Positions 36,272 to 44,872 of a DNA stretch of 64,000 nucleotides are shown here, one piece after another. How positions within the stretch are numbered: position 1 is the first letter of the stretch; each line of letters starts with the position of its first letter. The stretch is from Bacillota bacterium (GTDB lineage Bacteria; Bacteroidota; Bacteroidia; Bacteroidales; Bacteroidaceae), in contig JAMPFD010000008.1 of NCBI GenBank assembly GCA_023664625.1, forward strand, positions 62,001 through 126,000, in the 5' to 3' direction. Under the pieces are notes generated by a model. That model was not told the origin of the DNA. It did not search any database and saw only the letters and a program-made list of their open reading frames with translations. Position numbers and translations under genes: made by a program.

Positions 36272-37189
36272 ATGATGAAAACATTCCTATTATCATTGAT
36301 AGCTATATGTTTCAGCATACTTGAGACTTCCGGACAGGAGTTCATACCGTTATGGCATGAAGAAAATAGTCAGTACAATACATGTGTAAGCACAAAAGAC
36401 AGCATGAATAATGAGATTATTTATAAGGTAAGGACTCCGGGAATATATGTTTTTCATCCGTCTGAATTTACAAGAAACGGAAGTGCTGTGCTGATTATCC
36501 CCGGAGGAGGATATGCTCATCAGGCATACCGCCTAAGCGGTTTCGAGATTGCCAAGTGGTTCAACACTATTGGTGTAACAGCTTTCGTATTAAAATACAG
36601 GTTGCCTATGGCCGGAGAATCAGCACCGTCCAATAACATACCTTTAGAAGACGCACAGAGAGCCATGAAAATAATAAGGGGCAATCATACTGCTTATAAG
36701 ATAAATAAGGACAAAATCGGAACATGGGGTTGTTCTGCCGGAGGCCATCTCGCCGCATGCCTTTCAACAATGAATGATATATGTGGATATACTGGCGATT
36801 CCATTGACACCATTGCAACAAGACCTAACTTTACCATGCTAATATCACCGGTAATATCCATGGAAACGCATGCGCATAAAAGCAGTAGGGATAATCTGTT
36901 AGGGAAACTAAACAACGACACCCTCAAAACAATGTTTTCATGTGAGAACCGAGTTCAGGAAACCACCCCACCTGCATTTATCGTACACGCAGCTGACGAC
37001 CGTACTGTATCTTGTTTCAACAGCATACTTTACTTTAAGGCTCTAAAAGAACATCATGTGGAGAACTCTTCGCTTCATATTTATCCGAAAGGCGGACATG
37101 GCATAAACCTGACAAACAACCCTGACATGACCGGCACATGGACCGAACTTGCCATAAAATGGTTAAAGAGTATCGGATTATTACAATAA
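36272..37189 (+). CDS. Secreted alpha/beta-hydrolase (acetyl-esterase/BD-FAE-like)
   Basis: A 305-residue protein with a signal peptide (MMKTFLLSLIAICFSILETSGQ). The oxyanion motif IIPGGGYAH, the nucleophile elbow WGCSAGGHLA (Ser in GxSxG), an Asp in HAADDRTV and a His in KGGHGIN complete a hydrolase triad. This arrangement is common among carbohydrate acetyl-esterases and feruloyl esterases. Start at ATG 36272 rather than TTG 36239 because it begins the signal peptide. Carbohydrate deacetylation is inference. Confidence 0.8.
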   Translation: MMKTFLLSLIAICFSILETSGQEFIPLWHEENSQYNTCVSTKDSMNNEIIYKVRTPGIYVFHPSEFTRNGSAVLIIPGGGYAHQAYRLSGFEIAKWFNTIGVTAFVLKYRLPMAGESAPSNNIPLEDAQRAMKIIRGNHTAYKINKDKIGTWGCSAGGHLAACLSTMNDICGYTGDSIDTIATRPNFTMLISPVISMETHAHKSSRDNLLGKLNNDTLKTMFSCENRVQETTPPAFIVHAADDRTVSCFNSILYFKALKEHHVENSSLHIYPKGGHGINLTNNPDMTGTWTELAIKWLKSIGLLQ

Positions 37190-37609
37190 AACACTACTGA
37201 CAAATCATTTTATCATGAAATAGTCCGGCACTCCATCACAATACCAGCATTGCTACTTCTATTCCATACACTACTCGCCTAAAAAGCAACGATGATGTGC
37301 CATAAACTAATTTCCAATAATCACTTTACACAATTCCATGCTGTCAGTTACGCCCATCACTTGCCGTATATCAACATTTTTTTATAGGAATCTCTTTTTT
37401 TATGAAACAGAGCAAAGAACAGCGAAATATTTATTAACTTTGCCACGAAGTCTATTAATGAGATTTCTATTAGGGAATGGATACAAACAGATATTCTGTC
37501 CATCTATTCCGGCAACAGTTTATTTATTTCAACCAAATTTCATTCACATAAAAACTTGCAGCTTTTTCCTGTCTTTTCATGACAGCATCAGCAGTCTGAA
37601 AGCAAAAAA
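37190..37609. other. 420-bp intergenic region ahead of the BspA-like gene
   Basis: Holds the TAACTTTG box at 37435..37442 and a leader of about 160 nt. No gene seen. Confidence 0.5.
37435..37442 (+). promoter_or_regulatory. -7 box of the BspA-like gene
   Basis: TAACTTTG, with no clear -33 box. The ATG is 168 bp downstream. Confidence 0.5.
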
Positions 37610-38907
37610 ATGGGGGGGGGTAAAACCCTGAAGTTCTTAATTATCACAGTATTGCTGTGTGTGTGTCCGGCTCTATCAAAACAAGTGCACAAGAAGCCTA
37701 CGCCGTACTTAAAGACGGTACTCTGACATTCTACTACGACACCGGGAAAACAAATAAAGAAGGAACAGTGTTCAACATGCCTGACGAAAATACGGCTCCG
37801 GAATGGACTGATAATACGTATAGAGAAAGCATTACAGAAGCTGTCTTCGATGCTTCTTTCTCCCAGGCAAGGCTTACATCGTTATTTAAATTTTTCGCTT
37901 ATTGCCCTTCTCTTGCCACAATATCCGCCCTGGAAAATCTCAACACAAGCAATGTGACGGATATGAGTGCGTTATTCTCTGGATGCATTTCTATCACATC
38001 GCTTGATTTGAGCAATTTTGACACAAGTAACGTGAAGACAATGCGAAATATGTTCAATAACTGCCAGGCTCTCACCCGACTTAACATAAGTAACTTAAAC
38101 ACACGTAATGTGACAGACATGGCATACATGTTTTCGCATTGCCAATCTCTCACATCTCTTGACATCAGCAGGTTCAATACAAGTAACGTAACAACGATGA
38201 GAACTATGTTCCAAGATTGCCAAAGTCTTACATCACTTGATGTAAGTGGCTTTAATACAGAACTGGTGACAGACATGGGATACATGTTCTCCAGATGTCA
38301 GAACATCACAAAACTTGATATAGGTAATTTCAACACAAGTCATGTAACAAATATGAGTTATATGTTCCAATCGTGCAGAAAACTTATATCTATAGACCTC
38401 AGTAGTTTAGATACAAATGCTGTAACATCTATGATTGGAATGTTTAATAATTGTATGGGGCTTTTGTCACTTGATTTGAGCAACTTCAGGACAAAGAATG
38501 TGCAAGACATGATGATGATGTTTCTAAATTGCCGCAATCTTACTGACATCACTTTTGGCAAAAATTTTACAGCTTTGAATCACTCAAATATCAATACATG
38601 CGAAAACCTTAAAACCGTGAATGCACAGATGGCTACTCCATTTACTATTTCTTCTGAGTGCTTTGCATCTACTGTAACAAGCAATGCAACACTAAAAGTG
38701 CCAGCCGGAACAAAGACTCTATACCAAACCGCCGAAGGCTGGAAAGAGTTCTGGAACATTGTGGAATATGACGCAACAACAATAAAGAGCACCAACACTG
38801 ACTGTATGGAAAATAAGCCTGCCATCTATGACCTCAACGGGCATCGCATGAGAAGCACACACAGAAAAGGACTTTATATAATCGGTGGAAAGAAAATAGC
38901 AATGTAG
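37610..38907 (+). CDS. BspA-like leucine-rich-repeat surface protein, frame broken by a TG tract
   Basis: A secreted protein with about eight BspA/DUF285-type repeats (for example TSNVTDMSALFSGC, TRNVTDMAYMFSHC) and a C-terminal sorting tail (YDLNGHRM...KGLYIIGGKK) like that of the PL11 enzyme. Starting at ATG 37610 the frame gives MGGGKTLKFLIITVLLCVC, a good signal peptide, but then leaves the repeat frame; the repeats are read one base off, from about 37657. Removing one TG unit from the tract 37656..37666 would join the two and give 431 residues. The initiating ATG is immediately followed by a G9 tract, so the gene has two slippage-prone sites. Without the signal peptide a GTG at 37657 would start a 416-residue protein that should stay cytosolic. 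Confidence 0.75.
37612..37620 (+). repeat. Poly-G tract (G9) at the start of the BspA-like gene
   Basis: Nine G residues, the first belonging to the ATG. G9 leaves the signal peptide open. G10 gives Met-Gly-Gly-Gly-stop, and G8 gives a stop after six codons. Confidence 0.9.
37656..37666 (+). repeat. TG-dinucleotide tract within the signal-peptide codons
   Basis: TGTGTGTGTGT, 11 nt. The frame of the signal peptide and that of the leucine-rich repeats differ here by two bases, exactly one TG unit. Confidence 0.85.
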
Positions 38908-38931
38908 AATAAGTTCTGCTCCACAATATAC

Positions 38932-38986
38932 ATAGCACATGAGTATTAAGCTAAGATCTGCAGAATAGTACTCCTGTGCTATTTTT
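38932..38986 (+). terminator. Terminator of the BspA-like gene
   Basis: A 16-bp imperfect stem (38932..38947 with 38967..38982, two mismatches) is followed by a T run. Confidence 0.7.
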
Positions 38987-39259
38987 CGTTTTTGATTCTG
39001 TAGACATTTATATGGATCTTCATCAAGAAACAAAATGTTTCGGGAGGATTCTAAGCACATACTACAGAATAAATTGACATATACTGACAATAACTGCCAA
39101 GCAGTAACTCTGCTTCCTGACAGACTTACAATTAGGATACAGAATAAACTGATTCACAATATTTTCAAAAATATTAAAAGAAATATTTTCGAGCAATTAT
39201 TTTTTTATCATACTTCATGCTGAAAAATAGATTGTACCCACAATTGCATCCACATATTA

Positions 39260-39291
39260 TTTGATTTAATATGTCATTTGTTGTATCTTTG
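39260..39291 (+). promoter_or_regulatory. Full-consensus promoter of an orphan transcript
   Basis: TTTG (39260..39263), 20-bp spacer, TATCTTTG (39284..39291). The bases after it (CACCGC) match those at the tRNA-Ser promoter. Confidence 0.7.
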
Positions 39292-39297
39292 CACCGC

Positions 39298-39460
39298 ATA
39301 ACGAAACTAAAAGTTTCCAATGCAAAGAGCGGTCTTTGACATTATTACATTATAATACCATATTTTTAAAGAGAGAACAGTATCCATTTGAAGACATACA
39401 GAAAGCGTGCCGGAAGATAATTAAAGAAACGGGAATCCCATAATGAGAATCCCGTTTCCT
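39298..39460 (+). ncRNA. Candidate non-coding RNA, rRNA-leader-like
   Basis: Predicted transcript of about 160 nt from the consensus promoter to the hairpin at 39426..39458, without a plausible ORF. It contains GCGGTCTTTGACATTATTACA-like sequence, split here as GCGGTCTTTGACAT and TATTACA, which recalls the boxA-type region of Bacteroidales rRNA operon leaders, but no rRNA gene follows. The similarity is from memory and needs a search. It might be a relic of an rRNA operon or an independent small RNA. Confidence 0.45.
39426..39458. terminator. Terminator between the orphan transcript and alaS
   Basis: GAAACGGGA pairs with TCCCGTTTC, with further imperfect pairing in the loop. Convergent position suits termination of both the orphan RNA and alaS. 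Confidence 0.65.
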
Positions 39461-39491
39461 ACATAATTTTCCTAATATATCAGACGTATAA

Positions 39492-42131
39492 TCACTGCAC
39501 CTCCTTTATCAATTCAAGAACCTTATTGCAAGCTTCATGCAAGCCATCGGCATTCTTTCCGCCTGCCTGGGCGAAATGTGGCTGACCACCGCCACCGCCC
39601 TGAATGAGCTTTGCTGCCTCACGTACAAGTTTGCCTGCATTCAGACCTGCTGCAACCATATCGTCAGAAAGCATGATGTTAAGCGATGGCTTACCATGCG
39701 CCTCTGCACCGATAACACATATAAGTTTCTCAGGAACAGCCTCACGGATTTTGAAAACAAGATCCTTTGCTGCTGCTGCATCCATACTGATTACGGTATT
39801 GATGACTGTTGTGCCGTCATTGGTGTGCTCAGCCTTGTCAACAAGGGAGGTCTTTATGCGTTCAACCTGCTGAGCCTTGAGAGACTCAACCTGTTTTTTC
39901 AAGTCGGCATTCTCGGAGATAAATTTCTCAATGACAGTATGCAGATCCTTGGCGTTATTGAACAGAGCCTTGATATCCTTGATAGTATCTTCCATGGCAT
40001 AGCAACGCTCTTCCCAATTTTTGCCTGTTGATGCCTCAATACGGCGAATGCCTGCAGCAACGGATGCTTCAGAAAGAATCTTGAACATTCCGATACGTCC
40101 TGTGGATGTGGTGTGCATACCGCCACAGAACTCTACAGAAGGGCCAAACCGTATGACACGTACCTTATCGCCATATTTCTCCCCGAAAAGAGCTATTGCA
40201 CCAAGCTGCTTAGCCTCTTCTATAGGCGTATCTCGATGCTCCTCACGGTGAATATCCTCACGGATCATGGCATTGACAAGACGTTCAACCTCACGGAGCT
40301 GCTCATCGCTGACTTTCTCAAAGTGAGAGAAATCGAAACGCAGCGTGTCAGGAGATACATAGGAGCCCTTTTGCTCTACATGGTCTCCGAGAACTTGCTT
40401 CAATGCATAGTCCAGAAGATGGGTCGCAGTATGGTTGGCGGCGGACGCATCACGTTTTTCCATGTCTACACAAGCCATAAACTCTGCTTCCATATTCTTC
40501 GGAAGTTCTTTCACGATATGAACAGTCTGGCCATTCTCACGCTTAGAGTCTATGATTGTTACTGTCTCATTCTCACTGACAAGCACGCCTTGCTCACCAA
40601 CCTGGCCGCCCATCTCACCATAGAAAGGAGTCTGGTCAAGGACAAGTTCGTAGAAAATGTTCTTTTTCTGCTTCACCATACGGTAACGTGTGATATGACA
40701 ATTATACTCAGAGAAATCATATCCCACGAATTTCTGCTCTTCATTAATATCAAAATCTCCCACCGTTTTCCAGTCACCATTCTCCACTTGCGCAGCATTA
40801 CGGGCACGGGCCTTCTGGGCTTCCATTTCTATATTGAACTGGTTCTCATCGACTTCTATGCCAGCCTCACGGCAGATAAGCTCTGTAAGGTCAAGCGGAA
40901 AACCGTAAGTATCAAACAGACGGAACGCTTTTGAACCGTCAAGGATTGTCTTGCCTTCAGCCTTCAAGGCCTCAACTGCCTCAGACAGCATGGATATACC
41001 CTTGTCAAGAGTACGCAGGAAAGAATCTTCCTCCTCCTTTATCACACGGCCGATAAGTTCACGTTGTCCTGGGAGTTCTGGATATGAAGCACCCATTTCC
41101 CGGATAAGTACCGGAAGTAACTTGAACATGAATGCCTCTTTCTGATCAAGGAAGGTATATGCGTAGCGCACGGCACGGCGAAGGATACGGCGAATGACAT
41201 AACCAGCCTTAGCATTGGACGGCAGCTGTCCGTCGGCAATGGAGAATGCTACGGCACGCAGATGGTCGGCAATGACACGCATTGCCACATCTATTTCCTC
41301 ATCCCTACCATATTCTTTGCCTGACAGACGGCATATTTCCTTGATGATAGGCTGGAAAATGTCTGTGTCATAATTCGAATGCTTGCCCTGAATAGCGCGC
41401 ACAAGGCGTTCAAAGCCCATACCGGTGTCAATGACGTTCATTGATAGAGGTTCGAGATGTCCGTCTGCTTTACGCTCATATTGCATGAAAACAATATTCC
41501 ATATCTCAATCACCTGAGGATCATCTTTATTCACCAGCTCACGGCCGGGCACCTTGGCTTTCTCCTCCGGAGTACGTGAATCCAAGTGAATCTCCGAGCA
41601 AGGACCACAAGGACCTGTATCGCCCATCTCCCAGAAATTGTCATGCTTATTACCATTGATAATATGGTCGGCAGGCACATGTTTCAGCCAATAGCCCGCA
41701 GCTTCATCATCACGTACAAGACCTTCTTTTTCATCACCTTCAAAAACTGTGACATAAAGATCCTCGGGATTAAGTTTCAATACATCAACAAGATATTCCC
41801 ATGCCATATCTATGGCACCCTCCTTAAAGTAATCTCCGAAAGACCAGTTACCGAGCATTTCAAACATAGTATGATGATAAGTATCATGCCCGACTTCCTC
41901 AAGGTCATTATGCTTACCTGATACTCGCAGACATTTCTGGGAGTCTGCACGGCGGCGTGGCTCCGGGTCACGTGTCCCGAGGATTATATCCTTCCACTGG
42001 TTCATACCGGCATTGGTGAACATCAACGTAGGATCATCTTTCACAACCATTGGTGCACTCGGCACTATGGTATGCCCCTTTGACTCAAAATACTTCTTAT
42101 ATGAGTCACGGATTTCATTCGCTGTCATCAT
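39492..42131 (-). CDS. alaS: Alanyl-tRNA synthetase
   Basis: This class II synthetase charges tRNA-Ala and edits mischarged Ser and Gly. The 879-residue protein has the aminoacylation core at the N-terminus ([19 protein letters not shown] split here as [10 protein letters not shown] and [12 protein letters not shown]), the editing-domain zinc motif HTATHLL with the later CGGMH, and the C-terminal C-Ala domain with [14 protein letters not shown]. It lies 64 bp after a MerR-type regulator, likely in the same operon. Confidence 0.97.
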   Translation of the reverse strand: MMTANEIRDSYKKYFESKGHTIVPSAPMVVKDDPTLMFTNAGMNQWKDIILGTRDPEPRRRADSQKCLRVSGKHNDLEEVGHDTYHHTMFEMLGNWSFGDYFKEGAIDMAWEYLVDVLKLNPEDLYVTVFEGDEKEGLVRDDEAAGYWLKHVPADHIINGNKHDNFWEMGDTGPCGPCSEIHLDSRTPEEKAKVPGRELVNKDDPQVIEIWNIVFMQYERKADGHLEPLSMNVIDTGMGFERLVRAIQGKHSNYDTDIFQPIIKEICRLSGKEYGRDEEIDVAMRVIADHLRAVAFSIADGQLPSNAKAGYVIRRILRRAVRYAYTFLDQKEAFMFKLLPVLIREMGASYPELPGQRELIGRVIKEEEDSFLRTLDKGISMLSEAVEALKAEGKTILDGSKAFRLFDTYGFPLDLTELICREAGIEVDENQFNIEMEAQKARARNAAQVENGDWKTVGDFDINEEQKFVGYDFSEYNCHITRYRMVKQKKNIFYELVLDQTPFYGEMGGQVGEQGVLVSENETVTIIDSKRENGQTVHIVKELPKNMEAEFMACVDMEKRDASAANHTATHLLDYALKQVLGDHVEQKGSYVSPDTLRFDFSHFEKVSDEQLREVERLVNAMIREDIHREEHRDTPIEEAKQLGAIALFGEKYGDKVRVIRFGPSVEFCGGMHTTSTGRIGMFKILSEASVAAGIRRIEASTGKNWEERCYAMEDTIKDIKALFNNAKDLHTVIEKFISENADLKKQVESLKAQQVERIKTSLVDKAEHTNDGTTVINTVISMDAAAAKDLVFKIREAVPEKLICVIGAEAHGKPSLNIMLSDDMVAAGLNAGKLVREAAKLIQGGGGGQPHFAQAGGKNADGLHEACNKVLELIKEVQ

Positions 42132-42195
42132 ATATCTATTCTTTTTTATACTTTACATTTTACTATTGTTTATATTTTTACTTCAATACTTGATT

Positions 42196-42543
42196 CTATT
42201 GCAAGGCATCAAGTTGCTTCCGTATATCCTTAAGCTCATCACGGACGGACACAAGGGTATTAAGAATCTCTGTGCTCTTATCCACGACAGTAGGATTCTT
42301 AAGAATCATCTTGCGTGCAGCCGCAATCTTAAATCCTCGTACTTTGACAAGGTTATGTATATTGCGTATCTGCTTTATGTCCGCTTCCGTATACTGGCGC
42401 ACATTATTCGATGTCGTCTTTGGGTGAAGTGTAGGAAATTCTGTCTCCCAATAACGGAGAAGACTTTCTGACACATCAAACATCTTGGCAACTTCCTTTA
42501 TGGAATAATAAAGCCTCAGGTTTTTATTTTTATTTAATGCCAT
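42196..42543 (-). CDS. MerR-family transcriptional regulator
   Basis: A 115-residue DNA-binding protein with a single MerR winged-helix domain (YSIKEVAKMFDVSESLLRYWE at 11-31, given here as YSIKEVAKMFD and SESLLRYWE), a QYTEADIKQI second half and a short dimerisation helix; there is no effector domain. Start at ATG 42543 (MALNKNKNLRLYYS), the conserved N-terminus of this Bacteroidetes group. It is 13 bp after the MFS gene. Confidence 0.85.
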   Translation of the reverse strand: MALNKNKNLRLYYSIKEVAKMFDVSESLLRYWETEFPTLHPKTTSNNVRQYTEADIKQIRNIHNLVKVRGFKIAAARKMILKNPTVVDKSTEILNTLVSVRDELKDIRKQLDALQ

Positions 42544-42556
42544 ATATAATAATGGT

Positions 42557-43735
42557 TTAGCGTAATCTATTCCGTTCAAAACTCTTGCTGACGTATGTGA
42601 AGAAAAACAGCACACCAAATAAGTTCACTATCGCTCCCAGCCAAAAAGCAGAGCCATAGCCAAGTATCTCTGACAACAGGCCTCCAAAGATGACTCCAAG
42701 TCCGACACCGGCATCCCAGGATGTGTATAATGTGGAATTTGCCGTACCTCGAAGACTATTCGGGGCAAGGTTTACAAACATTGTCTGAATAGCCGGGAAC
42801 ATGTGTCCATTGCCAAGACCTATTATTAATGCCGAGGCATAGTAAGCCCACAGGTCAGGAACAGCAGCGAACAATATATATCCGAAAACTGAAATACTAA
42901 CTCCGACAGCAGCATTATGAGTTATATTACCGTCACGCAACGCTTTTGCTCCTTGTACTCGTGAAAGCATCAGTCCGATACTCAATATCAGGAAATACAT
43001 TCCTGTACCACTTGTTATGCCTAAACGTTCGCGCCCATATATGGCAAGATAAGTCGAAAGAACTCCATAGCTGAGACCGAAGCAGCATGTTATTAACGCC
43101 TGACTCCATCCTTTTGTAAGGAAGAACCTGTCCAACTTCATTTTTGGCAATTCTACTTTCTGTAAGCATTCCCGTGGTTTTAGCTGTATTGTCGAGGCAA
43201 TGAATACCCCGATGCCACAGACCATCATGGATATGGCAAACAGAATACGGAAGTCATGAGTAATGTCATAGATAAGAATACCTACCGAAGGGCTCAATGC
43301 TGTTGCCAGATTATTGGACAAACCATAATATCCAATACCTTCTGCACGCCGTGACGAAGGAAGGACATCTATCGCTACCGTACTGTTAGCAATTGTGGTA
43401 GCACCGTATGGAGCACCATGAAGAGTTCTGACTAATGTAAACAACAACAATGAGCCTCCTACAAGATAGCCTCCAAATAAGATAAACATCATGCCATAGC
43501 AGATAACAAGAACAACTTTCCTGTTAAAACTGTCAACAATATATCCGCTGAAAGGGCGTATCAGCATCACGGTTACGGTATATCCTGACAATGCAAGACC
43601 TATCGTATGCTTCCCTGCTCCATAAGTATCGGCAAGATACAATGGCAGAATCGGCACTATCAGCATGAAGGAAAAGTAAAGCATGAAATTTGCCATCAAT
43701 GCCTTCACATAATTACTATTCCATAAAGTATCCAT
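42557..43735 (-). CDS. MFS transporter (drug-exporter-like)
   Basis: A 392-residue inner-membrane transporter with about twelve membrane segments. The loop between TM2 and TM3 has the MFS motif A-like RPFSGYIVDSFNRKVV, and TM5 carries an exporter-type Pro-rich stretch. Start at ATG 43735 (MDTLWNSNYVKAL); an upstream in-frame start at 43771 is less likely. Substrate unknown. Downstream MerR and alaS are close enough to be co-transcribed. Confidence 0.82.
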   Translation of the reverse strand: MDTLWNSNYVKALMANFMLYFSFMLIVPILPLYLADTYGAGKHTIGLALSGYTVTVMLIRPFSGYIVDSFNRKVVLVICYGMMFILFGGYLVGGSLLLFTLVRTLHGAPYGATTIANSTVAIDVLPSSRRAEGIGYYGLSNNLATALSPSVGILIYDITHDFRILFAISMMVCGIGVFIASTIQLKPRECLQKVELPKMKLDRFFLTKGWSQALITCCFGLSYGVLSTYLAIYGRERLGITSGTGMYFLILSIGLMLSRVQGAKALRDGNITHNAAVGVSISVFGYILFAAVPDLWAYYASALIIGLGNGHMFPAIQTMFVNLAPNSLRGTANSTLYTSWDAGVGLGVIFGGLLSEILGYGSAFWLGAIVNLFGVLFFFTYVSKSFERNRLR

Positions 43736-43796
43736 AACTGTCACGATATTCCTATCACCAACTGACAGCATCAGTCGGATTATATTCGGGCAATAT

Positions 43797-44813
43797 TCAT
43801 CTCAGCCACTCTGTATCACCACCAAACACTTCTGACGTAGTAACCTTCGCAGCCTCTTTCTTTGTCAACTGTCTTGTCCATGCGGCACGGCCATCTGTCT
43901 TGGCACCTTCTCCACGATTATTGTATTCCAAATAGCGGGCTGTCTTTTCGTTTTCCTTATTTCCCCAATTGTTCCAACCTAAAGGAAGAATGTGTGCTCC
44001 CAACTCACAGTTCATAAACAGAGTATAAGCATACGGTCTCCACGGACGGCCGAGATAGCACTTCGCAATATCATGCCCGCCGCGGTTGCTTTTCTTTGCT
44101 TCTTCGCCCGTAAGACATGTTATTTTACAGTTATTGAAAACATATCCGTACTTCTGCTCCTTTGGTGTTGATGCCGCAGTAATATAAGAATCTGATTTAT
44201 TCACTATTTCACAGTTCTCAAACCATACAGTTGACGGACCAAAAATAAAGTCAGTCGTTCCTTCTATATAACAATCTCTGAAATATTGGCGTGCACCTCC
44301 ACGACCGGTGTATATCGTATCCTGATGGCCAAGGAAGCGACAGTTTATGAAAACACACTTATCACCTTCAACATGAAGTGCCACAGCCTGTCCCAATCTT
44401 GCAGAGTTATTCTCTATGGTAATATTCTTAAATGTTATATCAGAGCCTGTTATCTTAACGGTAAATGTACGGAAAGTTCCCATGCTCTTACCGGTCTCCG
44501 GTAACTTGATATTGGCATGATCATCCCATGTAATTATTGTATTGTCACGGTCCTCGCCACAGATTTCAATATTGGTCAGCCATGTCGGGACCTCTATCTT
44601 CTCCTTGTATATACCCTTCTTTACAAAAATCACTTTATGATAATCCATGAAAGCACGACAAACTTCTATTGCCTCTGCTATATTTCTGAACTCTGCAGTA
44701 CCGTCACGAGCAACAAACAGCGTATCAGGATTATCATACTTGTTGGCAGCCTGAAGCGTAACAACACCTGCCATGGCAACCAATGTCATCAATACCTTTT
44801 TAAAGTAATTCAT
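43797..44813 (-). CDS. Secreted pectinesterase (CE8)
   Basis: This enzyme removes methyl esters from homogalacturonan. The 338-residue protein begins with a signal peptide (MNYFKKVLMTLVAMAGVVTLQAA) and folds as a right-handed beta-helix. Conserved residues are Gln in GQAVAL, Asp in FLGHQDTIY, Asp in EGTTDFIFG and Arg in YLGRPWRPYA, matching the CE8 active site. Start at ATG 44813, because upstream codons would precede the signal peptide. With the PL11 lyase it suggests pectin use. Confidence 0.93.
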   Translation of the reverse strand: MNYFKKVLMTLVAMAGVVTLQAANKYDNPDTLFVARDGTAEFRNIAEAIEVCRAFMDYHKVIFVKKGIYKEKIEVPTWLTNIEICGEDRDNTIITWDDHANIKLPETGKSMGTFRTFTVKITGSDITFKNITIENNSARLGQAVALHVEGDKCVFINCRFLGHQDTIYTGRGGARQYFRDCYIEGTTDFIFGPSTVWFENCEIVNKSDSYITAASTPKEQKYGYVFNNCKITCLTGEEAKKSNRGGHDIAKCYLGRPWRPYAYTLFMNCELGAHILPLGWNNWGNKENEKTARYLEYNNRGEGAKTDGRAAWTRQLTKKEAAKVTTSEVFGGDTEWLR

Positions 44814-44872
44814 AATTTTATCGGGTTTTATACTATATTTCTTTTCGCCACAGTACATTTCAATCCACTATA

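Larger units (their letters stand above)
38908..39491. other. 584-bp intergenic region with terminator and an orphan transcription unit
   Basis: After the BspA-like terminator comes about 260 bp of AT-rich sequence, then a consensus promoter (39260..39291) and a transcript that ends at the hairpin 39426..39458. Confidence 0.6.
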
